A stretch of 35,864 nucleotides of DNA from a virus. Of the stretch, positions 16,237 to 24,459 are shown piece after piece. A model generated the notes under the pieces. That model was not told the DNA's origin, did not search any database, and worked only from the letters and a program-made list of their open reading frames with translations. A program made the position numbers and the translations under genes. The stretch covers positions 1 through 35,864 of the IMG/VR virus record IMGVR_UViG_3300002514_000029; one strand, given 5' to 3'. The stretch's first letter is position 1. Each line of letters opens with the position of its first letter.

Positions 16237-18145
16237 CCACCTCTTTAGTTTCCCCGTTAATATCTGATTTTATTGTTTTTAAATCAACGTCTATTTCACA
16301 ATTTCCTCCCGAACAAGCTAATTCACCTGATAGGTTTGTGTTGTCATCTAATTCAACCACCTTAGTTAAATCCACATCTTTAAGTGATTTCATCATTTCG
16401 TAATACTCTTCCTCTGTAATATCTTCAAATGGTGCTTGTATATATGTTCCTCCGTTATATGGTAATACAGACAAACCATTATAAGATTTTCTATTTTTCC
16501 ACATCCATTCTCCGGCAGCATCCCATTCATGGTCTCTTAATGATATTGTTGCTGAAACATTGTGTGAGTTTGAGCCTTTTCTATGTCCTGATTTTACCCA
16601 TTCTGTTGCAACCTTTTTAACTCTTTCTAAAAGTTGGAAAGGAGATTCGGTTCTCATAATAGACCCTTTAGGTGCTTTTTGAGGGATACTGATTACGGCG
16701 GTGTCATGTGGTCTAAAATATTCATCTTCAACTAATTCAGGATGATTAATAATTAAATAACCATAAATTGCCTCATTTTTTCCTACTCTAATTCTTCTAA
16801 TATAATAATCGTTATGCCATGCATGAATACCTGATGAAGTTCCTAGTGTTAAAGAAGTGGTTCCTGCAGGTTTAACTGTAGTACATCTTGCTGATTGATT
16901 TATATCGATTAGTTTGGATACCCTGGTGTTTTCTCTTTTAACTAAACTGGCCGCTTTAGCCATATCATAAGTAAGAACTTTACCTGACCCAATTCCTGTC
17001 ATTGAGACCCCTATTAAGGCATCTTTCTCAGTTGTTTCTTGCCATATTTCTCTTAAATAATGAAAAGAAGTGTATCCTGCTTGGAGTGTTCCTATAAATG
17101 CGGCTGTTTTTACTCTTTCATTTAAATCTTCTTGTGATTCTATATTTGAAACATTTACTTCACATAAATTACAAAATTGATTTGGTCTTAAAGCTATTTC
17201 ACAACAAGGGTTTGTTCCCCAATCTTTATCGTTGTTTAGATAAATACCTGGCTCTCCTGCTCCTGATAATTCAACTCTTTTCCACAAATCCATAAAAAAT
17301 TCTTTAGTTATTTTATGTCTCATTAAACATGCTGAATTATTTGCTCTACCTCTCTGTGAATTTAACTCCCACCAATTACCAGTCTTACAACTAATCATTT
17401 CATCGTCATCTGCACTAAATAAACTAATAAGAGCAGCTCTACGAATACCACCAGCCAATACTGCATCAGCAATATAGCATATAATATCATGTGTTTCTAA
17501 TGTTGTTAATTGTTCTCCATTTTCTTTTTGATTTAATAACCCTTCTATCTTAACTAAACATTCTTTAAGTGGTTGTGGTCCAGGAGCTTTACCACCTGAA
17601 GTAATTAGTCTTGCACCTTTTGCTCTAATATCTGTATAATCAAAGTCTACTCTAGACCCACCCCCATTCATATATGATTTCATAAGAACTTTAATCGAAT
17701 CTGCCCAACCTTCAATTGAATCTCCAATTAAAAATCTTCGTTTTCTTTTTGGGTATGGTTTGCTAATGACGGGTAGTTTTTCTACGTGATGTTTTTGTAC
17801 TGAGTAACCAACTCCCGTTCCTCCTAGTAATAAAAACATTGTTTCACTAAAAGCGTCTATGTGGTCTAATGGTACGTAAGCACAGTTATATATTCTATTT
17901 GGGCTAATCTCAATTGGTTTTCCTCCGAACTGCATTGACCTCATGGAAGGTAAAACTTTTTTAGTGTACACTAATTTATATTTTTCTTCTATCTCCTCTT
18001 TTAGTTCAGGATATTTTTTAATATGCATATTTTTATTACGTGTTACTAACTCTTCCCATGTTTCTCTTCTGTTTAATTGGGGAAGGTACTTAGCGTATTT
18101 CATATATACAGTAATGTCCGATAGAATCTTGTTTGATGCTTCCAT
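16214..18145 (-). CDS. nrdJ: Class II (adenosylcobalamin-dependent) ribonucleotide reductase, monomeric NrdJ type
   Basis: This 643-aa enzyme would reduce ribonucleotides to deoxyribonucleotides using B12 to make the thiyl radical. Compared with the known Lactobacillus leichmannii enzyme, all key positions appear present. N312-x-C314-x-E316 (NPCCE) matches the N/C/E active-site triad, with C314 as radical Cys. C325 lies eleven residues further on, as the C408/C419 pair does, and C88 (RIYNC) matches the other redox partner. A C-terminal C-x4-C pair (C611/C616, CSGGNC) matches the swinging thiols. LLGGTGVGYSVQ and CTTVKPAGTTSLT are family motifs. It lies between the helicase and a baseplate gene. 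It needs no small subunit or oxygen, and would supply dNTPs for phage replication where the host has B12. Confidence 0.92.
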   Translation of the reverse strand: MEASNKILSDITVYMKYAKYLPQLNRRETWEELVTRNKNMHIKKYPELKEEIEEKYKLVYTKKVLPSMRSMQFGGKPIEISPNRIYNCAYVPLDHIDAFSETMFLLLGGTGVGYSVQKHHVEKLPVISKPYPKRKRRFLIGDSIEGWADSIKVLMKSYMNGGGSRVDFDYTDIRAKGARLITSGGKAPGPQPLKECLVKIEGLLNQKENGEQLTTLETHDIICYIADAVLAGGIRRAALISLFSADDDEMISCKTGNWWELNSQRGRANNSACLMRHKITKEFFMDLWKRVELSGAGEPGIYLNNDKDWGTNPCCEIALRPNQFCNLCEVNVSNIESQEDLNERVKTAAFIGTLQAGYTSFHYLREIWQETTEKDALIGVSMTGIGSGKVLTYDMAKAASLVKRENTRVSKLIDINQSARCTTVKPAGTTSLTLGTSSGIHAWHNDYYIRRIRVGKNEAIYGYLIINHPELVEDEYFRPHDTAVISIPQKAPKGSIMRTESPFQLLERVKKVATEWVKSGHRKGSNSHNVSATISLRDHEWDAAGEWMWKNRKSYNGLSVLPYNGGTYIQAPFEDITEEEYYEMMKSLKDVDLTKVVELDDNTNLSGELACSGGNCEIDVDLKTIKSDINGETKEVGVSETQI

Positions 18146-18158
18146 ATTTTATTTTTTA

Positions 18159-19538
18159 TTAGTTATTTTTATTTATTACTTGTTCTCTTCTTTGTAGAGC
18201 TCTGGTGACTCTTTCACGATTTCTATTTGTTTTTTCTTCCTCAAAACCTAGGAATGTCGAAGTTGCGTCCGTATCTATATCTAGGGTGGCATTATCAAAT
18301 TTACAATTTTCAAAAACTACACCGTCTTTACCTAGTCTAGATTTAACAATCGCGATTGTTGCTAGTCCCATTTCTTTTTGTTGTAATGTTTTAGCTACAG
18401 ATATGATAACATGACCTACTTGAGCTTTCTTAATTGACCCACCCATTTGGTCTGTTGTTACAACGTCTGAGGATATAGATGACCTATTACCTTGTGTAGC
18501 GGTCCATCCAGCTAAATTTAGTTCGTGACACATACCTTCAAATTTTCTCATAACAGACCCTTCACCTTTCCACTCATCATTAAAGCTTCTGTCTGGTATA
18601 ACACAATCAATATAATCTATAAGAACCATATCTAGTTTTACACCTTCAGATATTATTTTACGTACTTGGTTTTTTATTTGTAGCATATTTAATTCGTCAG
18701 AAGGTAGTTTTTTTAATATCAGTCTACCACCTGTTTTTTTCATTTCATCCGCTTTATCCAATACAGTGTCTTTATGTTCACCTAAATCTTGTGAAGGAAT
18801 CCCGGTCCAACAAGTAAAATGTTTTCTTTGGATTATCTTAGGGTTATCTTCAAAAAATATTTGTAGTACGTTACACCCCATATTATAAGCTGTATTGGCA
18901 AATCTGGTCAATAGTGTAGTTTTTCCTACCCCTGTAGGAGCTAAAATAACACCTATCTCACCTTTAGCTAAACCACCATTTAAAATATTATCTATCCCGT
19001 CTATACCAGTAGCTAATGGATGTCTATAATCTTCTTCTAATAATGCTTCTAGTTCACTGAATATTTCAAAATCTTCATTGCTTAATTCACCTGCACTAAT
19101 AGCATCCCTAATATATTCTTCACACATATCATAACTCTCAAAGTCACCTTTTTCCATTATACCTTCCACTTTTCTTATAGCTTTTTTAAGTTCTTGTTGT
19201 TTACAAAATTTAATAGCTTTTTCTTTTATAAATAAATGGTCCTCAAATGAAGCGTCTTTAACTTCTTTTAACATATCAAAAACATATTTTTTTGCCATTT
19301 CTGAAGATATCTCAATCCTGGTAAGTTGGTCTAAAGCGTCAAATGATGGTGAGATTTGATAATTTTGGTAATATTCTTTTACCAACTGCATTATTAATTT
19401 AAAATACTGATTATCAAAATATTTTGGTAAAATTACGTCTATTATTGACGTAAAGAAGGTCTTATCCGTTATTATTAAATTTATTAGTTTTAGTTGGAAG
19501 CTGTGTCCCAGGTATCCGAAGTTTTTATTCTCATTCAT
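18159..19538 (-). CDS. Replicative DNA helicase, gp41/DnaB-like
   Basis: The protein has 459 aa. Walker A is PTGVGKTT (residues 201-208) and Walker B ends in LDMVLIDYID (D308), with a RecA-type core at about 180-440. This matches the hexameric DnaB/gp41 family that unwinds the fork 5' to 3'. The N-terminal 170 residues are helical and would form the hexamer collar. Later motifs include AGWTATQGNRSS and a stretch around ATIAIVKSRLGKDG, typical of DnaB C-terminal motifs. T4 gp41 is 475 aa. The start is ATG 19538, after a 33-bp gap with an AGTATTTATT-type motif. I see no primase gene in the window. Confidence 0.92.
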   Translation of the reverse strand: MNENKNFGYLGHSFQLKLINLIITDKTFFTSIIDVILPKYFDNQYFKLIMQLVKEYYQNYQISPSFDALDQLTRIEISSEMAKKYVFDMLKEVKDASFEDHLFIKEKAIKFCKQQELKKAIRKVEGIMEKGDFESYDMCEEYIRDAISAGELSNEDFEIFSELEALLEEDYRHPLATGIDGIDNILNGGLAKGEIGVILAPTGVGKTTLLTRFANTAYNMGCNVLQIFFEDNPKIIQRKHFTCWTGIPSQDLGEHKDTVLDKADEMKKTGGRLILKKLPSDELNMLQIKNQVRKIISEGVKLDMVLIDYIDCVIPDRSFNDEWKGEGSVMRKFEGMCHELNLAGWTATQGNRSSISSDVVTTDQMGGSIKKAQVGHVIISVAKTLQQKEMGLATIAIVKSRLGKDGVVFENCKFDNATLDIDTDATSTFLGFEEEKTNRNRERVTRALQRREQVINKNN

Positions 19539-19549
19539 TGATTATTTCC

Positions 19550-19565
19550 TTTTAAAATAAATACT
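19550..19565 (-). promoter_or_regulatory. AT-rich motif AGTATTTATTTTAAAA upstream of the helicase
   Basis: This 16-base motif ends 11 bases before the helicase ATG and differs by one base from the one upstream of the gp25-like gene. It could be a phage promoter element (compare the T4 late box TATAAATA, which it does not match exactly) or an A/T-rich translation-start enhancer. The role is inferred from the repeat and position only. Confidence 0.35.
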
Positions 19566-19571
19566 GTATCG

Positions 19572-20021
19572 CTACACATTAAGTGGGTAATCTTGGTAGT
19601 TACATGTAACTTTTTGTTGTGATAAAACTTGTGTTAGTTCTCTTAGCATTCTGGACATCTTTGGTCTTACGTCTACACTAAATCTTACCTTTGGGGGATA
19701 AATATCTGCACACGTTACTCTAGTGTAAACTTCTTTCGTTCCACATTTTATGGTTATGGTAAAATAGTCCATACATTTATTGAGATTTAGGTAGTCTATA
19801 TTTTTATCATTAAATGTACTATCTAACAATATTAAGGTTTTATATTTTAAATCTTCTTTTAGTTCATTCATTATATCGGTAACCAAGTAATGTAGGTCTA
19901 TTGATTGTGATGCGTATTTGTTAAAGTCTTTAACTGTGAAATATCTTTGGCAAACTATGTTATTACCTAATTTTAATAAAAACTCACATTTTTGTACTTC
20001 ACCATAATTCTTATTTTTCAT
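19572..20021 (-). CDS. Unknown protein, 149 aa
   Basis: It starts at ATG 20021, a few bases after the exonuclease stop, and lies between the exonuclease and the helicase, so it is probably part of the same replication transcript. The sequence is a mixed alpha/beta-looking globular protein with four or five scattered cysteines, none in a zinc-type pattern, no membrane segment and no motif I recognise. The C-terminus has RPKMSRMLRELTQVLSQQK, a possible amphipathic helix. Its neighbours suggest a DNA-metabolism accessory role, but nothing in the sequence confirms it. Confidence 0.75.
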   Translation of the reverse strand: MKNKNYGEVQKCEFLLKLGNNIVCQRYFTVKDFNKYASQSIDLHYLVTDIMNELKEDLKYKTLILLDSTFNDKNIDYLNLNKCMDYFTITIKCGTKEVYTRVTCADIYPPKVRFSVDVRPKMSRMLRELTQVLSQQKVTCNYQDYPLNV

Positions 20022-20027
20022 CTTATT

Positions 20028-21044
20028 TTATTTTATTTTTTGTTTATAAAAGTCTTTTTCTATTCTAGATAATCTTAAAAATGGTTTTACAAAATCAACC
20101 CAAGAATCATCATACTTAGGTAAAATATTAAGAATTCCATCTGACATCATCAAGCCTAAAGCGTTTTTCCAGTGTCTCCCTTCGGGGTCTATAGCTTCTT
20201 TTACTAAATCTTTTACACCAACTAAGGCTGTTTCTGTTAGAAATTGTTCCCCTATTCCAATTATTTTATAATTTGTTTCTAGAATGCCTACTTTATTTTT
20301 TTCTTTGGTTTGGTGTCTTTGCGTAACTTCTTCTAGTATGTTTTTTTCTTTCTTGGTCGGTTTATCTTTACTCTTTATAGTATCTATTATGTCTTTTAGA
20401 GTAACTTTATGTTCTAGTATTTCGGGTTTTATTTTTACTAGGGACTTTATGCCTACCATTTTTATGCCATGTATGTTATCTGAAGAATCTCCACATATAG
20501 TCTTAACTACCCTAACATTTGTTGGTGGGATGTAAACTCCGTTTAGTGGTACTTTATCACCAAATTTAAATAGTTTGTTTAATGATATTACGTGTAGTGA
20601 TACTTTTTCTGAAATTAGTTGTAGAAGGTCCCTATCTGAAGTTAAAATTATAATTTCTTCCTTTTGTGATTTTTCACAATAATGTCCTATACAATCGTCT
20701 GCTTCACAAAAATTAAAGGAAGATTGCCTTACATATAACTCTTCTAGATATTGTTGTATTCGTAATTTTTGACGTGAATATGATTCTATTTCGTCTGTTG
20801 ACTTTGTTTTCTGCCTCCTATTTAATTTATATTCGGGGTATATTTTGGTTCTAGGTTTTATGTTGTCCTTACCATCCCAGAACACAACAACCTTAGTTAT
20901 TAGATAAGTGTCTAGATGCTTTCTTAAAGTGTTTAAGAAGTGATATAAACCACCTATGTGGTCATCACCATTATACATATTTTTAATCCCATGAAAGCCA
21001 GTATTCAATAAAGAGTTTCCGTCAACTAATAAAGTTCTTGTCAC
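20028..21044 (-). CDS. 5'-3' exonuclease / RNase H, FEN-PIN family
   Basis: This 338-aa protein has the acidic metal-binding residues of the flap-endonuclease family: VDGNSLLN (residues 7-14), FWDG (55-58), EADD (114-117), SDRD (136-139) and GDSSDN (185-190), followed by IHGIKMVG, the helix-hairpin-helix-type DNA-binding region. T4 RNase H (305 aa), which removes RNA primers and flaps, is the closest known analogue. I place the start at GTG 21044; the nearby ATG is out of frame, and the VDGN core begins seven residues in, as is usual. It lies downstream of the FKBP gene and upstream of an unknown and the helicase, in the replication block. Confidence 0.9.
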   Translation of the reverse strand: MTRTLLVDGNSLLNTGFHGIKNMYNGDDHIGGLYHFLNTLRKHLDTYLITKVVVFWDGKDNIKPRTKIYPEYKLNRRQKTKSTDEIESYSRQKLRIQQYLEELYVRQSSFNFCEADDCIGHYCEKSQKEEIIILTSDRDLLQLISEKVSLHVISLNKLFKFGDKVPLNGVYIPPTNVRVVKTICGDSSDNIHGIKMVGIKSLVKIKPEILEHKVTLKDIIDTIKSKDKPTKKEKNILEEVTQRHQTKEKNKVGILETNYKIIGIGEQFLTETALVGVKDLVKEAIDPEGRHWKNALGLMMSDGILNILPKYDDSWVDFVKPFLRLSRIEKDFYKQKIK

Positions 21045-21074
21045 AATACATTTATAAAAGGTTAAACAATTTTT

Positions 21075-21509
21075 TTACTTTACAACTTCTACTAACTCTA
21101 TTTCAAAGTTTAAATCTTCACCAGCTAAAGGATGGTTCATATCAAGATTTATACTCTCTTCTTCTATTTTTACAACTTGTCCTTGTACTGGTCTCCCTTC
21201 GTTATCCTGGCCTTGTATAAACCCGTTAAGTTCATATTTCATGCCTTCTGGGAATTCTGATTTAGGCACTGTTATGACAGCTTTATCTATATATTTACCA
21301 TATGCTTCTTCTGAAGTTAGTGAAATAGTTTTTTTATCACCAACTTCCAGTTCTTTAACCGCGTCATTAAAACCTTTAAGTAATTTACCGTCATCTATTG
21401 AAAACTCTAACGGTTGGTTTTTGTCTCTAGAGCTGTCGAATACTTGCCCTTCTTTAATTGTACCTACATAATGTACTTTAACTTTGTCTCCTGTTTTTAA
21501 TTTAGTCAT
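21075..21509 (-). CDS. FKBP-type peptidyl-prolyl isomerase, SlyD-like
   Basis: This 144-aa protein matches the SlyD type of FKBP. An N-terminal half (VKVHYVGTIKEGQVFDSS, residues 10-27, then GLLKGFNDAV-like LLKGFNDAVKELEVGDKK) is followed by an insert-in-flap segment (about 70-120) and a closing strand with NHPLAGEDLNFEIELVEV (125-142). The pattern of isomerase plus chaperone insert is clear. The His-rich metal-binding tail of E. coli SlyD is absent. It overlaps uvsX by 8 bases and sits in the replication block, so it is co-expressed with recombination genes. It might fold phage structural proteins or act on a phage protein; the client is unknown. A folding enzyme is uncommon at this position in T4-like phages. 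Confidence 0.92.
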   Translation of the reverse strand: MTKLKTGDKVKVHYVGTIKEGQVFDSSRDKNQPLEFSIDDGKLLKGFNDAVKELEVGDKKTISLTSEEAYGKYIDKAVITVPKSEFPEGMKYELNGFIQGQDNEGRPVQGQVVKIEEESINLDMNHPLAGEDLNFEIELVEVVK

Positions 21510-22506
21510 TTTCTTTTTCTATTTTTAAGTCGAACTCACCACCCGACCCTAATTGTTCGGACCAAAAGATAGCGTGTTCTTGTTTATAATTATCTATTGA
21601 TTTCTTTTCCTCACTAGCTTCTCTACCGGATATAAAACCATGTGGTGTTATAAGGATTTTTCCGTCCTCATATCCCAAACCATTTACGTGGTTTTTCATG
21701 ATTGTTATTTTTGTTCTAGTAGCAAACTTTACTTTCCTCTTTTCTTTAACTGCTGAAATATTTGTTGTTCCAGCATTTTTTTGGTTACCGAATCTAAAAA
21801 CTAGGGTTGAGTTTAGCCATAAGGATTCTCCTCCTTTGGCCTTAATCTTAGGTTGGCCGAATGGGTTGTCTGGTAATTCTACCCATGGTTGGTTTACCAC
21901 AACTAGAGTATTAGTATATTTAGAGTCCTGTCTTCTGGACTTTCCTATTCTTTGGTTAAGGCCCATTCCAATCTTATCGGCTAAAGTAGCTGCGTTATGC
22001 ATTTTACCACCCTTACCATCAAAAGTCATTTTACATGGTACTGACCCTACTGAATCCCATAAAAATAATAAATCGTATTCTAACTCACCATTAAGTTGTG
22101 CGTCCAATAAAGTGTTGATATAGTCGGTGATTTCTTCTATGTATTGGAAATCGTTATTAAATAAGAAGAATCCATCCCAATCTACCTCACCAGTAGATTT
22201 GTCTACCACCTCCTCACAATCAAACCCTAAAAGTTTAGCGTGTTCAAATCCCCATTTTTGTTCAGTAATAATTAGTACAGGTAAAATTCCTTTATTTTGT
22301 GCATCAACCGCTGCCTTTATTAAAGCGGTAGTTTTTCCAGTATCTGAGTGCCCTAAAAACATCTGTAGATGCCCCATAGCTGGACCAGGTAAACCTGTAG
22401 CATTAAGGAAAGCTTCCCCTAAATCAAAAAATCTTTCTGGTTTAAAGTTAGCTTTCTTTGAGAATTTGTTTTTCAAGTCAGCGAATGTCCTTTTTTTCAA
22501 TGCCAT
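21502..22506 (-). CDS. uvsX: UvsX/RecA-like recombinase
   Basis: The protein has 334 aa. Walker A is GHSDTGKTT (residues 52-60), a catalytic-type Glu lies in TEQKWG (E82), and Walker B is LLFLWDSVGS (D151), followed by the DNA-binding-loop region and NTLVVVNQPW. This is the RecA/UvsX fold that forms filaments on ssDNA for strand exchange and recombination-dependent replication. T4 UvsX is 391 aa; this one is shorter. It is directly downstream of the gp32-like SSB (10-bp gap), its usual partner. There is no clear UvsY gene nearby. The family call is firm; the exact name follows the T4 convention. Confidence 0.9.
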   Translation of the reverse strand: MALKKRTFADLKNKFSKKANFKPERFFDLGEAFLNATGLPGPAMGHLQMFLGHSDTGKTTALIKAAVDAQNKGILPVLIITEQKWGFEHAKLLGFDCEEVVDKSTGEVDWDGFFLFNNDFQYIEEITDYINTLLDAQLNGELEYDLLFLWDSVGSVPCKMTFDGKGGKMHNAATLADKIGMGLNQRIGKSRRQDSKYTNTLVVVNQPWVELPDNPFGQPKIKAKGGESLWLNSTLVFRFGNQKNAGTTNISAVKEKRKVKFATRTKITIMKNHVNGLGYEDGKILITPHGFISGREASEEKKSIDNYKQEHAIFWSEQLGSGGEFDLKIEKEND

Positions 22507-22516
22507 ATTTCTATAA

Positions 22517-23380
22517 TTAGAATGGTAAGTCTTCGTCTACTTTCTCGTTTGCTTGTGGGTCGGTACTACCTAAAACTGTAGTGTCTGTGGTGTTTTTTAC
22601 CGCGTTTGGGTCATCATAAACATATTTCTTAAGTTCTGAATCCCATATTGGGTCTAATCCTTTAGCGATAGCTTCAAGATACTCTACTGGTTTTTGTGAA
22701 TATACATCTTTCCAAGTTCTTTCATCTTCAGTCCAATCTTTTATTTTTTGTGCGTCATCCGAAAGTGGTGTTGGGTCTTCGTACATAACTGTTGATACTG
22801 TTGTATATTCTCCTCTACCTCCTGGTAATGGTACCGCTTGTAACATTAATGTTAAGTCTCTACCTTCATTGGCGTCTGCCACATCACCTTTCTTTTGCCA
22901 AATAGGAATGATTTTATCGATAGGACCATCACCTTTCCAATTATGTTTAAATCTCCAAAATTTAACACCGTCTTCTTCATTGTCTCTATCAATAACTTTT
23001 ACAATATAAAATTTTTGTGAACGATAAGAACGCGCTAATTCTTTTGATTGTGCGTCTCCAGCTAATCTTAACGCTTCCTCAACTTCATTTAGTGGGCTTC
23101 TATCACCAGAAGGTTTTCCTTCTTCATTTTTACCTGGGTCATATAATTTTGTCCACCTTCCTTGTACTTGTATATTATGGAAATATACTTCTTTGAATGG
23201 GGACGTTCCGTCTTGTGTTGGTAGTATCCTTATTGTTTTTTCTCCTGATTTTGTTCCTTTAGGTAACATGATAGAAAGGTATTGTTTAAGTCTATCTTCT
23301 TGTGACATCATAGGTTTCGATGAACCTGATGTTTGTTTGTTTTTTTCGTACTGGGATAGTACAGCGTCTAAACTACTCAT
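22517..23380 (-). CDS. Single-stranded DNA-binding protein, gp32-like
   Basis: This is a 287-aa protein. KTIRILPTQDGTSPFKEVYF (residues about 48-67) and the following OB-fold-like region with RSYRSQKFYIVKVIDRDN match the phage gp32 group that coats ssDNA during replication. The whole protein has no Cys, so the zinc knuckle of T4 gp32 is missing. The C-terminus is acidic and ends in DEDLPF, like the tip of bacterial SSB that recruits partner proteins. It is first in the replication block, followed by uvsX, and is preceded by a promoter candidate in a 92-bp gap. Confidence 0.85.
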   Translation of the reverse strand: MSSLDAVLSQYEKNKQTSGSSKPMMSQEDRLKQYLSIMLPKGTKSGEKTIRILPTQDGTSPFKEVYFHNIQVQGRWTKLYDPGKNEEGKPSGDRSPLNEVEEALRLAGDAQSKELARSYRSQKFYIVKVIDRDNEEDGVKFWRFKHNWKGDGPIDKIIPIWQKKGDVADANEGRDLTLMLQAVPLPGGRGEYTTVSTVMYEDPTPLSDDAQKIKDWTEDERTWKDVYSQKPVEYLEAIAKGLDPIWDSELKKYVYDDPNAVKNTTDTTVLGSTDPQANEKVDEDLPF

Positions 23381-23423
23381 AAATTTTCAATTTTAATGTG
23401 TTAATAATATATCTTCTTTGTTA

Positions 23424-23452
23424 AATATAATAACATATTAATTAATAGTCAA
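23424..23452 (-). promoter_or_regulatory. Candidate promoter for the replication block
   Basis: In the 92-bp gap ahead of the gp32-like gene the minus strand reads TTGACT, 17 bases, TATATT, near the sigma-70 consensus. A Bacteroidota-type reading is also possible: GTTTGAC upstream and TATATTTA close to the TA-n-n-TTTG element. The predicted start would be about 37 bases before the SSB start codon. This is the longest non-coding gap in the window, which supports a regulatory role. Confidence 0.5.
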
Positions 23453-23472
23453 ACGTTATAATAAAAGGATTT

Positions 23473-24201
23473 TTAGTCTTCGCCGAAGCTTTGTTTGATT
23501 TCAGAATCATTATAATTTTCCACTTCTTCTGGTGTTAAAATATACTCTTGTTTACCCGTTTTGTCAAAAATTTCTTTTTTATCAACGAAAAAATCTGTTA
23601 AGGTGTTGTTAAATGGACCACTATCGTATTTTCTTAAGTCCAGCTTTTCTTTTGCAGTTCTTGGCCTGTACTTTTCTATCTTATCTTCAAGGTCGGAAAT
23701 TTTATCTACCATGGTGTCCATAGAACTTAAGTGTTGTTCTAGGTCGTTTAATTTATCCATTAGGTCCCCTAACCCCTCAGTGTTCTTTGATAGAATATCT
23801 TTTTGTGCTGTAAGTTCATCACTTATCTCATCATCTTTACTAACTAAGTCAGTAACATCTAATTCGGTTGTATTGTCTGTTGGTTCTTCCATGTCCATCA
23901 AATCTTCTTCTCCTTGTTCTTCGTCACCAACAACCACTTCTTCCTCTTCTGCAGGAAGTTCTCCCATCTCAGCTTCAGGGTCTGCAGATATTTCTACTTC
24001 ATCTGTTGTTTCGTCTTCTACTGGTTCCTCTACATCTTCTTGTTCACCCAAATTAATATTAAACTTATTAGCCAATCTTTCTACATGACTTCCCATGCCT
24101 AAATTTTCCATCCCCATTGATTCATTTAAATTATCAGCGTTGTGTCTTAAAGTATTAAATCTAATTAATTCTTCTAATATTTTTCTATCCATCTTAGCCA
24201 T
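23473..24201 (-). CDS. Acidic protein, 242 aa, with coiled-coil segment
   Basis: Residues about 50-112 are extremely acidic, dominated by Glu and Asp. A predicted coiled coil follows at about 115-180 (heptad-like Leu, Met and Ile in LGDLMDKLNDLEQHLSSMDT), then a C-terminal part containing RPRTAKEKLDLRKYDSGPF and ending in SFGED. It starts at ATG 24201, overlapping the 80-aa gene by 8 bases. I do not recognise a family. Acidic coiled-coil proteins in phages can be scaffold or core proteins or DNA mimics, but nothing here decides this. Being upstream of the SSB gene may or may not be meaningful. Confidence 0.8.
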   Translation of the reverse strand: MAKMDRKILEELIRFNTLRHNADNLNESMGMENLGMGSHVERLANKFNINLGEQEDVEEPVEDETTDEVEISADPEAEMGELPAEEEEVVVGDEEQGEEDLMDMEEPTDNTTELDVTDLVSKDDEISDELTAQKDILSKNTEGLGDLMDKLNDLEQHLSSMDTMVDKISDLEDKIEKYRPRTAKEKLDLRKYDSGPFNNTLTDFFVDKKEIFDKTGKQEYILTPEEVENYNDSEIKQSFGED

Positions 24202-24436
24202 TTAATAATTGTTTTACTTTTCCTGAAGGTGATTCAACATTAACCCGTCTATTCACTCTGATACTGTTATCAACCCGTTCTATTAAACCATCTCTAGAAC
24301 GAATGGTATAACATACACCGGTATCTAAGTCACAGACTTCTTTTCCGTCTTCATTTTGTCCGTGTTCAACTATATTATCCGTCTTTTTACCCATAAAATT
24401 TCCTAGTTTTTCTAAAAGTTTGTTGTCTGTAATCAT
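24194..24436 (-). CDS. Small protein, 80 aa, unknown
   Basis: ATG 24436 follows a 55-bp gap after the hub-like gene. The sequence has a Cys pair spaced by seven residues (VCDLDTGVCYTIRSRDGL), a basic middle (RVNRRVNVES) and no membrane segment. Its coding status is supported by an 8-base overlap with the next gene and by its close fit in the gene row; there is no family recognition. Role unknown. Confidence 0.65.
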   Translation of the reverse strand: MITDNKLLEKLGNFMGKKTDNIVEHGQNEDGKEVCDLDTGVCYTIRSRDGLIERVDNSIRVNRRVNVESPSGKVKQLLNG

Positions 24437-24459
24437 AGTATTGTAGTTTTTCTCATTAT

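Noticed and set aside
23466-23500. Small GC-rich hairpin (CTTCGGCGAAG) at the end of the acidic gene as a terminator
   Set aside because: The stem is only about 4-5 bp, lies inside coding sequence, and the following T-run is interrupted, so it does not meet a normal terminator pattern.
23561-24088. 175-codon plus-strand frame, Ser-rich
   Set aside because: It is the antisense of the acidic Glu/Asp-rich gene; Ser runs are the expected complement of Glu/Asp codons.
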